A stretch of DNA of 64,000 nt from Sepioteuthis lessoniana (taxonomy: Eukaryota > Mollusca > Cephalopoda > Myopsida > Loliginidae). Of this stretch, positions 1 to 10,288 are shown in pieces. The stretch spans positions 54,405,590 through 54,469,589 of the forward strand of contig OY757921.1 of the NCBI GenBank assembly GCA_963585895.1, in the 5' to 3' direction. The notes beneath the pieces are model-generated. The model was not told the origin of the DNA. It was given only the letters and a program-made list of their open reading frames with translations, and did not search any database. Position 1 is the first letter of the stretch; each line of letters opens with the position of its first letter. A program made the position numbers and the translations under genes.

Positions 1-328
1 GAGACTTCTCCCCAGGCTTTTACACCCTCCAGAGGAGGGGTCATCGTCTGGGGCCTGAGACGCCCGAAAAAGGAGAATGCCAACGGGGCTGTAGGCATTT
101 TTGGGAATGCCAGGCGCGTGCAGGCTCCGGCCCTGCGCCTGCACCAAAAAAGGCCTTGTGCCACACTTGCCCGTTAGGTGGGGCGACCAACAAATACCGC
201 AGATCAATATCGGTGTTATCCAAACAGTACAAGACTTCTTACCTTTTCTATGTAACACTATCTTTCATGTGTTATATAATCTGTTTTTATTAGTGACCCT
301 TCCGGGGCCACAACATAGTCTGACAACA
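1..328. other. GC-rich unidentified segment
   Basis: This opening segment is visibly richer in G and C than the rest of the window and holds several short inverted and repeated motifs, such as AATGCC twice and GCGCGTGCAGG near CCTGCGCCTGCA. Short open frames exist on both strands but have no recognisable domain and look like chance frames. It could be the end of an unidentified transposable element cut by the window edge. Confidence 0.3.
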
Positions 329-372
329 TACATACACACACATACACACACAAACACACGTACACAAAGGCA
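329..372. repeat. (CA)n-rich microsatellite
   Basis: Imperfect alternating CA dinucleotides with interruptions by T and G. Confidence 0.8.
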
Positions 373-870
373 TCATTAAAAACTAACCAAACTAAATGTT
401 TAATTTTTTTATTAAAATGAAGATGAGTGAATAAATGAGCAACTTAAATATTATAAAGTGAGAATACGAAGATAACAGTGTAAACTTCGTCTAGTTGATT
501 CAGTACCAAGTTTTTGAATAATCATCAAACATTTTGTACAGCAATTTTTTTTATAAATAAAAGTATTGTACAAGTACGGTATTATATACCAACCAAACTG
601 ACCTCTGTGCGAGTATTTGTTCTTTACTGATCTGAAAATTAATTTCAATAATAAGATTTGAGAAACTCAAAGACAGTGAACAATATGACAACGCAGATTG
701 CATAACATCAAAAGGCCAATTTCAAAGATGCTTCGAATAATAAAATAACTCACTGGATTAAATGTGTTGAATGCCATGGAAGTAAATTAATGTTTCATTC
801 ATTGTTTATTCCTGTCTTGCTAAATATAGTTTCAGACTCAATACATTTTGAACACAAACAGACGCATGCA
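373..870. other. AT-rich stretch, nothing recognised
   Basis: No open frame with codon structure, no motif and no repeat that I recognise. It ends in a diffuse CA-rich patch near 860-905. Confidence 0.5.
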
Positions 871-965
871 TACACACACACACAAGCACCCCCACACACT
901 CACATATGGATGTATGTGTGTGTCCCCGAGTGGTTATGTATGTATGTATCACTGTTTCTGTATCT

Positions 966-1024
966 AAAAAGAGAGAGACGGACAAAGAAAGAAAGAAAGA
1001 AAAAACATAGAAAGAAAGAAAGAA
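966..1024. repeat. GAAA-type purine microsatellite
   Basis: Imperfect AAAG/GAAA repeats form a purine-only run on the + strand. Confidence 0.7.
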
Positions 1025-1607
1025 ATGATTCTTGTGTCGTGAAGTGGTCAAAATATCGATTTTATGACATTCGCCGCTAGAATTGGTAATACAGTAAGAA
1101 ATAAAAAGTTCACGGTGAATGAACCGCCAAATAGAATCAATATTTTACCAAATATGTAACTAAGTCTCAGAATCATGTGAAATTGTCAACGACAAAAGAC
1201 GATACAGACAAAAATATGAAAAGTGAATAGAATACAGACAATGAACGAAGATGATAATGATGGTGATGATGGTGGTGTTCGTGATGTTGATAATAGAAGC
1301 AGTATACCACGAATAAGGCGTAATTAGAAAAAAAGCTAACAAAAATCATGAGTGAGCTTAAAAATAACCAGACGACAAATGAAAAGATTAGATCTAACGG
1401 GAAACAAAGTTGAAACTGGAAAAGAAAGAAAAGAAAGGAAAAATGAAAAAGATAAACAGAAGAATTTGGATCAGAAAAAGACCAACAAAAAAGAGAGAGA
1501 ACCATAGAAAATGAATTAAATGAATAAATTAAGAAGAATCGAAGGAATGGGAATTGAAGCATAATTGAAGGAAAAAGAAAAGAAACGAAAAGAGAATCGC
1601 GGTAAAT
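1025..1607. other. Purine-rich low-complexity stretch
   Basis: A + strand stretch dominated by A and G that grades into the following (GAA)n array. The opposite strand therefore gives a Phe/Ser-rich open frame, which is a composition artefact. No gene is supported. Confidence 0.5.
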
Positions 1608-1696
1608 GAAGAAGAAGAAGAAGAAGAAGAAGAAGAAGAAGAAGAAGAAGAAGAAGAAGAAGAAGAAGAAGAAGAAGAAGAAGAAGAAGAAGAAGA
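1608..1696. repeat. (GAA)n microsatellite, about 29 units
   Basis: An essentially pure GAA trinucleotide array of nearly 90 bp. Similar arrays recur at 13552 and 27398 next to LINE 3' ends. Confidence 0.95.
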
Positions 1697-1872
1697 TATT
1701 TGAGAGAGTTAGATATTTAAGTGGGTACATATCTTTGAAAAGTAATTAATATTATGGAGACCACCGAGTGAAGATTCCAAAAATGTGTTGACACAGATCA
1801 TGAGCAGGTGGACACTGATTGAAGTCATATCATAGAGGTTCTTCCACATAAGCGTTACCATTCTTAATCACG

Positions 1873-1873
1873 T

Positions 1874-1914
<41 letters not shown>

Positions 1915-1939
1915 ATATATATATATATATATATATATT
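1873..1939. repeat. Compound (CT)n(CA)n(TA)n microsatellite
   Basis: Three adjacent dinucleotide arrays in series: CT, then CA, then TA. Confidence 0.9.
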
Positions 1940-2009
1940 CGTGAAAAGTTTACTAACACAAGAAAGAATTATATTCACCTATGTATCATGTTTCAATTTC
2001 AACAAGTTA

Positions 2010-2080
2010 TGTCTTGAACAGTATAAAACCCCACGCTGACACAGCTCTAACAAACTGAGCTACAGGCCTTCTCTACATTT
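2010..2080 (-). other. tRNA-like fragment (partial SINE head or tRNA relic)
   Basis: On the - strand the segment reads TGTAGCTCAG, then TTTGTTAGAGC, a very good match to a tRNA D-arm and A box (TAGCTCAGTTGGTTAGAGC type). The 3' half decays and no clear B box follows, so this is not an intact tRNA gene. It lies just upstream of the first LINE copy and may be the head of a truncated tRNA-derived SINE. Confidence 0.4.
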
Positions 2081-2089
2081 GAAAAAAAC

Positions 2090-2632
2090 TTCTAATGTTT
2101 CTACTAAAAGATAAGCCCTGATGATCGGTCTATTTTTAAAGAATAATAGAGCAACTTTTGAAAAAAGAAAAAATAGAAATCCAGTTGACAGAACATAAAG
2201 AAGACTTGGACATGCCGAAGGAAGGGAAAACTTAAGAGAGAGAGTGAATCTCTTCAAATAGTAGCACAGAACGACGCCATAAGGACCAACTATGTTAAAG
2301 TGAAAATATTAAGAATGAGATGCACAAGGTTCTCCATAATATTGAGATGCGAACGAATAACCTAATCTAGACCACACAACTAAACCCAGTGATAGTCAAC
2401 AATAAAAATAACCTGCTGAATAGTAAACTCTGCCGTCCCGGCAGACCACAGAGTAAAATTAAAAGAAAGCAAAACAAAAGATAAATATCGAGACCTTTCT
2501 CGAAAATTTAAAAAATAAATGGAACATAAAGGTAAAGGTCATACCAATTGTAATTGGTGTACTTGGAACAATTCCCAAAATATTGCGAGCGGCACTGAAA
2601 TACTTGGAAATAAGAGGACGAGTGGAGACCAT
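2090..2632 (+). mobile_element. REL LINE (Dong/R4-like) 3' end, copy A, left part
   Basis: This segment aligns by eye with the 3' part of the LINE copies further right. It shares phrases such as GACTTGGACATG, AACGCCATAAG, GCCGTCCCGGCAGACCAC and ATACCAATTGTAATTGG with the region around 12800-13430. In those copies these bases encode the end of a CCHC motif and the restriction-like endonuclease. The copy is heavily decayed with no usable reading frame. At 2632 it is interrupted by an LTR retrotransposon and it resumes at 6846. Confidence 0.75.
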
Positions 2633-2933
2633 TGTCACGTGATAGCCCACGGAGACGATAGAGGTAAGATTAATACTATCCTCCCGTTGAATTAACAGTA
2701 TCTAGCCGTCAAAAAAAGGGACCGTTAAGAGAGAATGTGGGTCACAGAGGTCGGGATGAGGACCAACAGATGTTTGTATCCAGTAACCGGACTTGGGTGG
2801 CATCTAGTAGCCCTAAGAAATCGGCTGACCAGGAAGGAGGAATGAGCGAATGGCCGGAGAACGCGCTGCTATAAATGCGGAAATGCGAAAATAAAGTCCC
2901 GTTTTGGGATTTTTAGTCAATTTGCCGCCCCCA
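2633..2933 (+). repeat. 5' LTR of Gmr1-like element
   Basis: It begins TGTCACGTGATAGCCC and ends in CA just before the primer-binding-site-like sequence. It shares its first ~115 bp and its last ~45 bp, including an AATAAA-type signal, with the 3' LTR. It is much shorter than the 3' copy (301 versus 1051 bp). Confidence 0.75.
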
Positions 2934-2942
2934 GACCTATTA

Positions 2943-2962
2943 TGGGGGCTCGTTACCGGAAT
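2943..2962 (+). other. Primer-binding-site-like sequence (tRNA-Pro type)
   Basis: TGGGGGCTCGT lies nine bases after the 5' LTR and equals the first 11 bases of the tRNA-Pro primer binding site familiar from gammaretroviruses. The remaining bases match less well. Confidence 0.45.
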
Positions 2963-3117
2963 GATTATTATAAATGATATTTATTGCTTGTAGTCGTATG
3001 ACAATTCCTGTCGTCTAAATCTACCCTGGGAGACCGTCAAAAAAAAAAAAAAAGGAATATTGTCGAAACAGTCAAATTACTCGTTGATATAACTGTTTGG
3101 AAAAAAATTGAAGAAAA

Positions 3118-5278
3118 ATGGACAAAATCGAAAACTTTTTAAAAGAACCCTCCATGGAAAAGTTGGAGAGGCTGAGAAAAAGCGAGAGAGTGAAAATTGG
3201 CGAGAAGCTAGAATTAAATGTTGAAAATTCTATGAGGAAACATGAACTCGTTAGAAAAATAGTTGAGCACATGGTGGACGAAAATGTGTTCGAGGAAGCA
3301 GTATTGGAAGAGCTACCAACGGAAGTATTAAGAATGACCCCAGAACAAATTGAACTGGAGAAAATTAAAATACAAGCCCAAATGGAACTACAGAGAAATA
3401 AGATGGAACTGGAGAAAGCAAAAATTTAGCAAGCGACAAGATTGCGAGAAGTCGACTTAGCAATAAGAGGACGCGAAGGAAGCCATGACAGTTTCGAAGT
3501 AACGAAGCAAGCGAGGCTAGTCCCAAAATTTGAAGACGCCAACGTGGACGAATACTTCTCACATCTTGAGCGAACTGCACTCAATCTCGGATGGCCGAAA
3601 GAAAGCTGGTCAATGCTACTCCAAACTGTACTGACAGGAAAAGCACAGAGAGCATATGCAGCTCTGCCCACAGAAAATTGCGCCGACTATGATTTGGTGA
3701 AAGCAGCGGTTCTAAAAAGCTTCGAGTTGGTTCCAGAAGCTTATAGACAGAAATTCAGAACGCAGAGAAAGAAAGAAAACCAGTCTTATGTGGAATTTCT
3801 GCGAGAAAAAAGAGAATGCGCTGGATAAGTGGTGTGACTCTAAGAGGATAGAAAGAGACGCTGAAAAACTCCGGCAGCTAATATTAGCGGAAGAATTTTT
3901 AAACTGTGTGCCAGAAGAAGTCAGGGTTCACCTAAGTGAAAGGAAAACTGACGTGAATTATGAAATGGCCGCACTAGCAGACGAATACATCCTCACACAC
4001 CGAAAGACGAAGGAAAAAACGTACACGGGAAGCAGAGTGAAATATAAAGCAGAGCTAAGCCCAGAAGGAAGACCCAAGGAAGAAAATAGAAGGACCTTCC
4101 AAAGTAGCAACAGAACAGTGGTCTGCTACAAATGTGGAAAGGCTGGACACATAGCCATAAGGTGTCAGCTTGGAAAAGGTCCTGAAAGAAACAAAACCCA
4201 GTCGGGAAAACCTCAAGGAGCTGTAACAACAACTAGAGGAAACCAGTCTTATCGACCCTGGACGAAAAAAGGGATGATAAGAGGCCCACATGGAGGACCA
4301 GTGGAAGTCTCAATTTTGCGAGACACAGGAGAATCTCAGTCGTTACTTCTACGAGAGAAATTACCTAAAGGGGTAATAGAAGCAACACGTGAGACTGTGA
4401 TGATAGAGGGTATTGGCGGAAAGAGGATAAAAATACCGCTATGTAAAATAACCCTAAAGTCCCAGTGGAAAAATGGACCAATTAAAGTTGGTGTGGTAGA
4501 CAAGCTACCAATGAAAGGAATCTCCCTCATACTGGGAAATGAAGTAAAAACAAAAAAGTGTCACCCGTGTAAGATGGCCAAAATAAGCGCCAAAAATGAA
4601 GAAGGAAAGATGGCGAGAATGAACGCCAAACATGGAAAGAAGATGGCGAAGATGAACGCCAAAAATGGAGAAAGCAAGTTGGCGAAAATGAGCGCCAAAA
4701 ATGAAGAAAGAAAGATGGTGAGAATGAACGCCAAACAGGAAAACAAGATGGCGGCTGAGCCACGTGGGCGGCACAAACTACATAGTCGCTCGCAGAGTGA
4801 GAAAGTGGAAAGAAAAGAAGTGAACCTTCAACACCTCAATAAACAGAAAGATAAAAGGACCAGTCGTCAGAGAAAGGATGAAGGTCCAACGAATAATGGG
4901 AATAAATTCCCTGATACTTATCGAGAAGATAAGAGAAAGATGAGAGGACCCTCACAAATGGCTAAGAAGGGAGAATTTGAAAAGGGCGACGAAGTCTTGA
5001 TACTATCCTCAAATGGTGGACGATATATAGGTCCCTACGTAATCTCACAGAGAATAGACAAGAGGACATATAGAATTGATACCAACGAGGGAAAGAAAAA
5101 GACACAAGTGTGTCATGCGAACAAATTAAAGAAATATGTCCGTCAAGAAGGCCCACTTCGAAAAATGAAAAACTCGGAAATGCCGAATAAATTCGAAGAA
5201 AAATTAAGCCAGTTGTCTGTTTCAGAGAGAGAGGACTTAGAGAAATTAATAAAAAAATTCCCAGGTTTATTTCTCTAA
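3118..5278 (+). pseudogene. gag/protease/GPY-F remnant of the Gmr1-like element
   Basis: Coding remnant inside the LTR fossil. The N-terminal part is charged and helical (many Glu/Lys, coiled-coil-like). It is followed by a SCAN-like gag segment, a knuckle CYKCGKAGHIAIRC, a DTG motif in a protease-like context, a Lys-rich repeat region, and a GPY/F-like segment with GPYVISQ and CHANKLKKY. These are the parts of a Gag-Pol polyprotein of Ty3/Gypsy type. Reverse transcriptase, RNase H and the integrase catalytic core are not recognisable. It is a broken fossil and not a functional gene. Confidence 0.65.
4571..4750 (+). repeat. 33/36-bp coding minisatellite
   Basis: Five degenerate units start with AAGATGGC-like sequence at 4571, 4607, 4640, 4676 and 4712, with a partial unit at 4745. 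Spacings are 36, 33, 36, 36 and 33 bases. All are multiples of three, so the peptide repeat (K-M-A-K-M-N-A-K-N-G-like) stays in phase. It sits between the protease-like and GPY/F-like parts of the LTR fossil. Confidence 0.85.
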
Positions 5279-5783
5279 CGCCCGACGAAAATGTAGTTGC
5301 GGAATATTCTTTCATAGTTGTTGAGCGAAAGAAAAGAGAGAGAGAGAAACTAAAGGAGAAAAAGAGGTGCATCAACAAGTGACGAAGAAGGGAAAGAGAG
5401 AAAAGAAAAGGAAATTTCTCTCCCCAGAGCTTGATAATTAAGCTTATAAAGTCGTCAAAAGTGACGAAGAAAGAAAGAAAAAGGGATTTACCTCCTTAAG
5501 GTTGAAACATGATACGGCCAAAAGCCGAGAGAGAAAAAGAAAGAAAGATTAAAGAAAAAGAAAAGGATAGAGAGAGAGAAAGAAAGAGAAGAAGAATTGT
5601 CTTCCTCTATGGTGAAACTTGGGAAGGACGAAAAAAGGAAAAGGAAAGAATTCGTCAAAGCGAGAAGAAGAAATGGGATACAAGAAAAGTAAAGTGAAAA
5701 AAAGAGAAAGAAAAGGAGAGAGAACAGTGAAATGAATTGCCTTTATTTTTTCTATGGTATTTCTGTTATCCCTTTCTTCTCTT
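5279..5783 (+). other. Strand-asymmetric purine-rich tract before the 3' LTR
   Basis: About 500 bp made mostly of A and G on the + strand, with degenerate recurrences (GAAGAAAG blocks broken by short pyrimidine islands such as TCTCTCCCC and TCTTCCTC). It belongs to the internal region of the LTR element. No coding potential is supported. Confidence 0.6.
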
Positions 5784-5794
5784 AAGAAGGGAGG
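5784..5794 (+). other. Polypurine tract
   Basis: AAGAAGGGAGG lies immediately upstream of the TG that opens the 3' LTR. This is the expected place and composition for the plus-strand primer of an LTR retrotransposon. Confidence 0.7.
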
Positions 5795-6845
5795 TGTCAC
5801 GTGATAGCCCACGGAGACGATAGATGTAAGATTAATACTATCCTCCCGTTGAATTAACAGTATCTAGCCGTCAAAAAAGTGACCGGTAAGGAAGAATGTA
5901 GGTCACAGAGGTGTATCAACAGGTGTTGGTACTTAGTAACCTTAGGTCGACGGACACCAAGGGGGAGAAGAGAGAAGCCAAATGATTGGCTGGGACCTCA
6001 AAACGGAAGTGGGGACCCCTTCCCCTCAGCGGAAGTAAATAATAAGAAAAGTTAGTTTTTGAGCAGGGTTCGTAGCGGGCAGACGAACCATAGCCAGTAT
6101 TCTGGGTTGAAGACAAAAGAATTTCTGAGACATGAGGGACCCCAGGTTCTTCAAGCCAGTGTAAAAAAAATAGAACAAAGTCTATTAGCCCGTGAAAGAA
6201 GAAAGATTCTCCAGTGGAACCCCGACGTAAAATAAGATAAGTAACTTTGGGGACATTTCTCCTTTATAACCAAATTTTGTATACCACTCTCTCTCTCTCA
6301 ATTTGAAGAAAAACAAAAGTCAACAGAAGACATTTATATTCGTGGACTGTCCAATTATTATATGTTTTGACACTTTGAAAGTGTATATAACTGTAGTAAA
6401 GGAATCATATATTTTTATGTTACTACGTGGTCTATGTTGTTACTTCATGCTTTCTTTTCAGCTTCTATACGCCTTATGTTATCTTGCTTAGAATTGTCCT
6501 ATTAATTCCTTTAAAATATCACACGAGAAACCGGAGTCGCCGACAACTACAATAATATTATTACGTCTAAAACCTATAGGTCTATATTCTTCCATTATCT
6601 TGGGGAAGAGGAAGTGAAAGCGGCCTGGTGGGTGTGTGGATAGTGTGAAATTTGGAACCCCTTGCCAGCGGCGGTCAGTCTGGCTCTAAATTAGTCCCTC
6701 ACATAATATGCCAGTTCTTATATGCCTGAGAGAAAAACTCTGAACGAGGACTTATTACGTAGGGGATCAAGTGCCAACCTGCCCCGTCTTCACACGTGCG
6801 AAAATAAAAGTCCCGTTTGGGGATTTTAGTCAATTTGCTGTCACA
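5795..6845 (+). repeat. 3' LTR of Gmr1-like element
   Basis: It opens with TGTCACGTGATAGCCC, directly after the polypurine tract, and ends CACA before the CCAT duplication. The last part contains GAAAATAAAAGTCCCG, matching the end of the 5' LTR. Its interior is far longer than that of the 5' LTR and has no recognisable gene. Confidence 0.75.
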
Positions 6846-6937
6846 CCATCCAGACTACAGCATTAATAAGATAGGTCAGAATATTAAGAAGAGTCCTTGA
6901 GACAAAGGAGATTTGCTCTCACTCAACTCCAAATTAG
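6846..6937 (+). mobile_element. REL LINE 3' end, copy A, right part
   Basis: After the target duplication CCAT the sequence resumes the same LINE that stops at 2632 (CAGCATTAATAAG, then GAAGAGTCCTTGAGAC). It aligns with 13425-13510 of the third LINE copy (CAGCATTATTGAG, then GAAGAGTCCTGGAAAC). This shows that the LTR element landed inside the LINE. Confidence 0.8.
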
Positions 6938-6938
6938 T

Positions 6939-7157
6939 CTAGATAATGTCAACATATTTCATACAGGAGGTTAGTGAAAACTTCCTTTAAAAAAAGACAA
7001 CATTGATTTTGTTCGAATATTTGTAAAATGTTGTGGTGTACTATCTGTAATTATTTTTTTTAAATGAAGAATCCTTTTAATCAGCTCTTCTTTCCCAGCT
7101 AAACAATGATGAAATATGTAAGATTTATTTAAATTTAGCGCGCAAAAATCAGTAATT
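6939..7157. repeat. Direct duplication, unit 1
   Basis: It begins CTAGATAATGTCAACATA and ends AAATCAGTAATT. A second copy starts 374 bp further on. Similarity is high over about 220 bp with small indels. Confidence 0.9.
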
Positions 7158-7312
7158 CCCCAAATGAAAAACAGGCTTTTTAAACTAATGGATAAAGAAG
7201 AACTAGTAAAGTTAAAAGGCTCCGTTTCCCCCTACTAACTTTAGAATAGAAAAGCTATAAAGAAAGGAGTCTTTTATTTAGGTATCTGAATTCGAAGGAT
7301 AAAGCCGTGAAT
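7158..7312. other. Spacer between duplicated units
   Basis: 155 bp of AT-rich sequence separating the two direct copies, with nothing recognised. Confidence 0.5.
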
Positions 7313-7532
7313 CTAGATAATGTCTACATATTTCATACAGGAGGTTAGTGAAGACTTCCTTTAAAAAAAAAGACAACATTGATTTTGTTTGAATATTTGT
7401 AAAATGTGGTGGTGTAAATTATTTTTTTTAAATGAAGAATCTTTCTATTGGCTTATCGGCTCTTCTTTCCCAGCTAAACAATGATGAAATATGTAAGATT
7501 TATTCAAATTTAGCGCGCAAAAATCAGTAATT
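7313..7532. repeat. Direct duplication, unit 2
   Basis: Second copy of the 220-bp unit at 6939-7157, in the same orientation. No coding content is seen. It could be two fragments of one repeat family or a local tandem duplication. Confidence 0.9.
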
Positions 7533-7740
7533 TTCACCGTTCTGCCCTAATTTCACTACAGTCATCAGAAACTTGTATCTATAAATGTAATCAGCCCCTT
7601 AAGAAATTATTTAAAAATAGGACCATTGACATAAACTATGATGGCGATATAGGAAAACTAGAAACTAGTTATGGGCCTTAGGCTCAAAAGCGAAAAAGAG
7701 AATAACGAACTTTAACAAAGTTAAAACTTAGCTGTGGTTT

Positions 7741-7786
7741 TTTGGGGTTTTTTGGGGTTTTATTTTTTTTTTTTTTTTTTTTTTTT
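7741..7786. repeat. G/T-rich and poly-T tract
   Basis: TTTTTTGGGG repeats followed by a run of more than 20 T residues. Confidence 0.8.
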
Positions 7787-8089
7787 GCCGTGACCCGCTG
7801 TTCATCAACAGCTATGATAGCTGTTTAAGTCACATCTGTGTCAGGTGCGCAGGTCATAAACAACCCCTGGGTCAGGTATAGCCACAATATACCACCCATG
7901 ATAAAAATGTCTAATCACAATATTACACAACGTGGGACCAAAGAGGCAGGCTTGTGTGTCATGATCGGCAGGTGCTTTCCTGATGGCCAACAAAAGAGAT
8001 CCGGCTGTCATCCTACGAAAGTTGGCTGCTCTTTTTTCAGGTATATGAATGACGACGTAACAAACCACAACCATGAAAGACCTAAACGC
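7787..8089. other. Unassigned segment upstream of LINE copy B1
   Basis: Two overlapping open frames of about 100 codons, one per strand, lie here. The + strand frame (7838-8155) has several Cys and His residues but no recognisable zinc-finger spacing. It may belong to the 5' part of the following LINE or to an unknown repeat. I cannot assign a function. Confidence 0.25.
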
Positions 8090-8809
8090 AAAACATGGAC
8101 AATCAACTTGCACTTCACTGCAACTCCTCACAAAAGGGATACAGGAAAAGAATGATAGAGATCTGGCAAGAATGTGCGACTATTCAGACAACAAGCCAAA
8201 GGCTTACTTATCAAGTTAGAACAATAATTAAGAAGGGTTAGATTTCTGACATTGAAATACTAGAAATCCATCAGAAAACACATAAACAAAATTATAATAC
8301 AGTACCAAACATATCAAGTGGTGTCAAACAAAAGCAACTTACCGAAAACGAACTGCTAACTTCGGAGAATGAAAACACCACACTACCAAACACCACACTG
8401 CCAAACAATGCACAACCAAACAACTAAATCTAGAAAATGTACAGAGAATTATGAATTGTGAAAAAAACTACTCTACCATCATTAAGTAACATAGAATGGA
8501 GAAAACTGAACATAGAAACGGAAAAAAAGAATCAAATACTATCGCATATATAAACGAACAATATAACCGAGTTAAATGAAATAATCTATGCGGGATCAAA
8601 ATTAGTTTGTGAGAAAATTGGGATCCCCCAAAAAGCACGAAGAAAAAGTCAAAACCAGAATGGGAAATTCGACTGGAAACGCAAATAAAAAACCTACGAA
8701 AACAGGCCAGAACGATAAAACAAAAGAAAGACACTGAAATATGCGGGAACAAAAAGGAAAAGGCAACACGAAAAAATAATAATACAACTTGAGGAAATTT
8801 ACCAGAAAG

Positions 8810-8902
8810 TTATGCCCTCCCCTACACCTTGGTGTAGTAGCTATCGAAAAAGGAGCCTTCGGGTTACCCTCGACTACGGTCGCCAACTTTACTTACTTAT
8901 TG
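8810..8902 (-). repeat. Short SINE-like repeat inside LINE B1
   Basis: The segment CCCTCCCCTACACC, AAAGGAGCCTTC, CCCTCGACTACG and CAACTTTACTTACTT recurs in reverse orientation at 58218-58332. One end carries an ACTT-type tail. About 100 bp, no coding capacity. It breaks the LINE sequence. Confidence 0.65.
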
Positions 8903-9021
8903 GTGAAGGAAGGGAGATTAAAGAGATATCGACAAAGGACAAAACAGGACTTTCCAAAACAACGAAAGAAAATTCTATCAACATTTGGGAGGGAGTGACA
9001 TGAAATCATACCAACAACTGG

Positions 9022-9756
9022 ATGCCAAAGATAACGAACGATTTTGGACTAAAAACCAGCAAACAAAAACATAATGAAAGGGCTACATGGGTAAACAATA
9101 ATACAAGAGAACTAGAAGGACTTGAAGAAGGCCCCAAAACGGAAATACACATCGATCTACTCAAAACGACACTAAAAAGAATACCAAACTGGAAAACGCC
9201 AGGCCACAATGGAATACATTGTGTCTGGTTCAAGAAATTCACCTCCATTCACGACAGACTTGCACTAGAAATGAACAGATGCTTACAAGAAGCACAGGTA
9301 CCAGACTGGACGACAAAAGGAAAGACAACATTGATCCAAAAGGACCCAAGCAAAGGAACTGCTCCAAACAATTATAGATCCATAACTTGCCTACCAATGA
9401 TGTGGAAAATACGAACAGCACAAATAAGAGAAAAGATTTACAACTCACTAACAAGCCGCGAATTGTTCCCAGCGGAACAGAGAGGACGCCACAAAGGATC
9501 CAGAGGCACAGTAGAATTACTGTACATACATCATCATATCCTAAATGATAGCAAGACCAGACGGAAAGATTTAGCTATGGTCTGGATTGATCGCAAAAAG
9601 GCATATGACATGGTTCCACAAAGCTGGATAATAAACTGCCTCAAAATGTACAAAATATCACATGAAGTCATAAATCTTATAGGAAAAACCATGAAGACCT
9701 GGAGAGTGGAGCTGACAGCGGAAGGAAGAAGCTTAGCTGAAATAAAGATCCAATGA
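9022..9756 (+). pseudogene. Reverse transcriptase fragment of LINE B1 (fingers to motif A)
   Basis: An open stretch of 244 codons carries the N-terminal half of a LINE reverse transcriptase. From the N-terminus: NWKTPGHNGIHCVWF (template-contacting motif 0/1), NNYRSITCLPMMWK (motif 2), QRGRHKGSRGT (motif 3) and MVWIDRKKAYDMVP (motif A, with the metal-binding Asp). It stops at 9754-9756. Motif B (QGDALSPL) and motif C (YMDD at 9889-9900) follow after the stop in the same LINE copy. The ATG at 9022 is only the first Met after a stop; the domain clearly extends upstream. It would make target-primed cDNA in a live element, but here it is a relic. Confidence 0.8.
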
Positions 9757-10288
9757 GGTATTTTCCAAGGAGATGCACTATCACCTTTACTATTCATAAT
9801 AGCCATAATGCCACTTAACCACATTCTCAGAAAATGCACAGCCGGATACAAACTTAGCAGATCGCAAGGAAAGATCAATCACCTAATGTACATGGATGAC
9901 ATCAAATTATTTGCAAAAAATGAGAAAAAGACTGGAAACCCTAATACACGCCGTTAGAATATACAGTCAGGACATAGGAATGGAATCTGGCATAGAAAAA
10001 TGTGCCATACTAGTCATGAAAAGTGAGAAACAACAAATGACAGACGGAATCAGGACAAAATTAGGACACTTGGAGAAAAGGAAATCTACAAATACTTGGG
10101 TATCTTGGAGGCTGACACCATCAAACAAGTGGAAATGAAAGACAAAATTCAAAATGAATATTTCAGGAGAATTAGAAAACTACTTGACACAAAACTCTCT
10201 TGCAGAAACCTCATCAAAGGAATAAATACTTGGGCTCATTAGATATTCGGGACCCTGTCTCAAGTGGTCTAGAGATGAACTTAAACAA

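Larger units (their letters stand above)
2633..6845 (+). mobile_element. Ty3/Gypsy LTR retrotransposon fossil, Gmr1-like, broken
   Basis: A 4.2-kb LTR element bounded by repeats that begin TGTCACGTGATAGCCC and end in CA, flanked by the 4-bp duplication CCAT (2629-2632 and 6846-6849). LINE sequence continues on both sides, which fixes the boundaries. Parts in order: 5' LTR, a primer-binding-site-like sequence, gag-like region with one CCHC zinc knuckle (4124-4165), a protease-like DTG motif (about 4322-4330), a tandem-repeat segment (4571-4750), a GPY/F-like module (about 4984-5136), a short leader of the type that precedes reverse transcriptase, a purine-rich stretch, a polypurine tract and the 3' LTR. 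A GPY/F module upstream of the RT leader is the Gmr1-type order (integrase before RT). Most of pol is absent, so the copy is broken with several breaks. The start of the two LTRs differs at about 6-7 of 115 positions, suggesting an old but not ancient insertion. Confidence 0.8.

Noticed and set aside
1173-1730. A 185-codon - strand frame rich in Phe
   Set aside because: It is the reverse reading of the (GAA)n array and the purine-rich flank. No domain and no natural composition.
3365-4774. Several - strand frames of 60-90 codons across the Gmr1-like element
   Set aside because: They are shadows of the + strand coding remnants.
7838-8155. A + strand frame with Cys and His residues that might be a zinc-finger protein
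   Set aside because: Cys and His spacing fits no known finger, and an equally long frame lies on the opposite strand. Left as unassigned.
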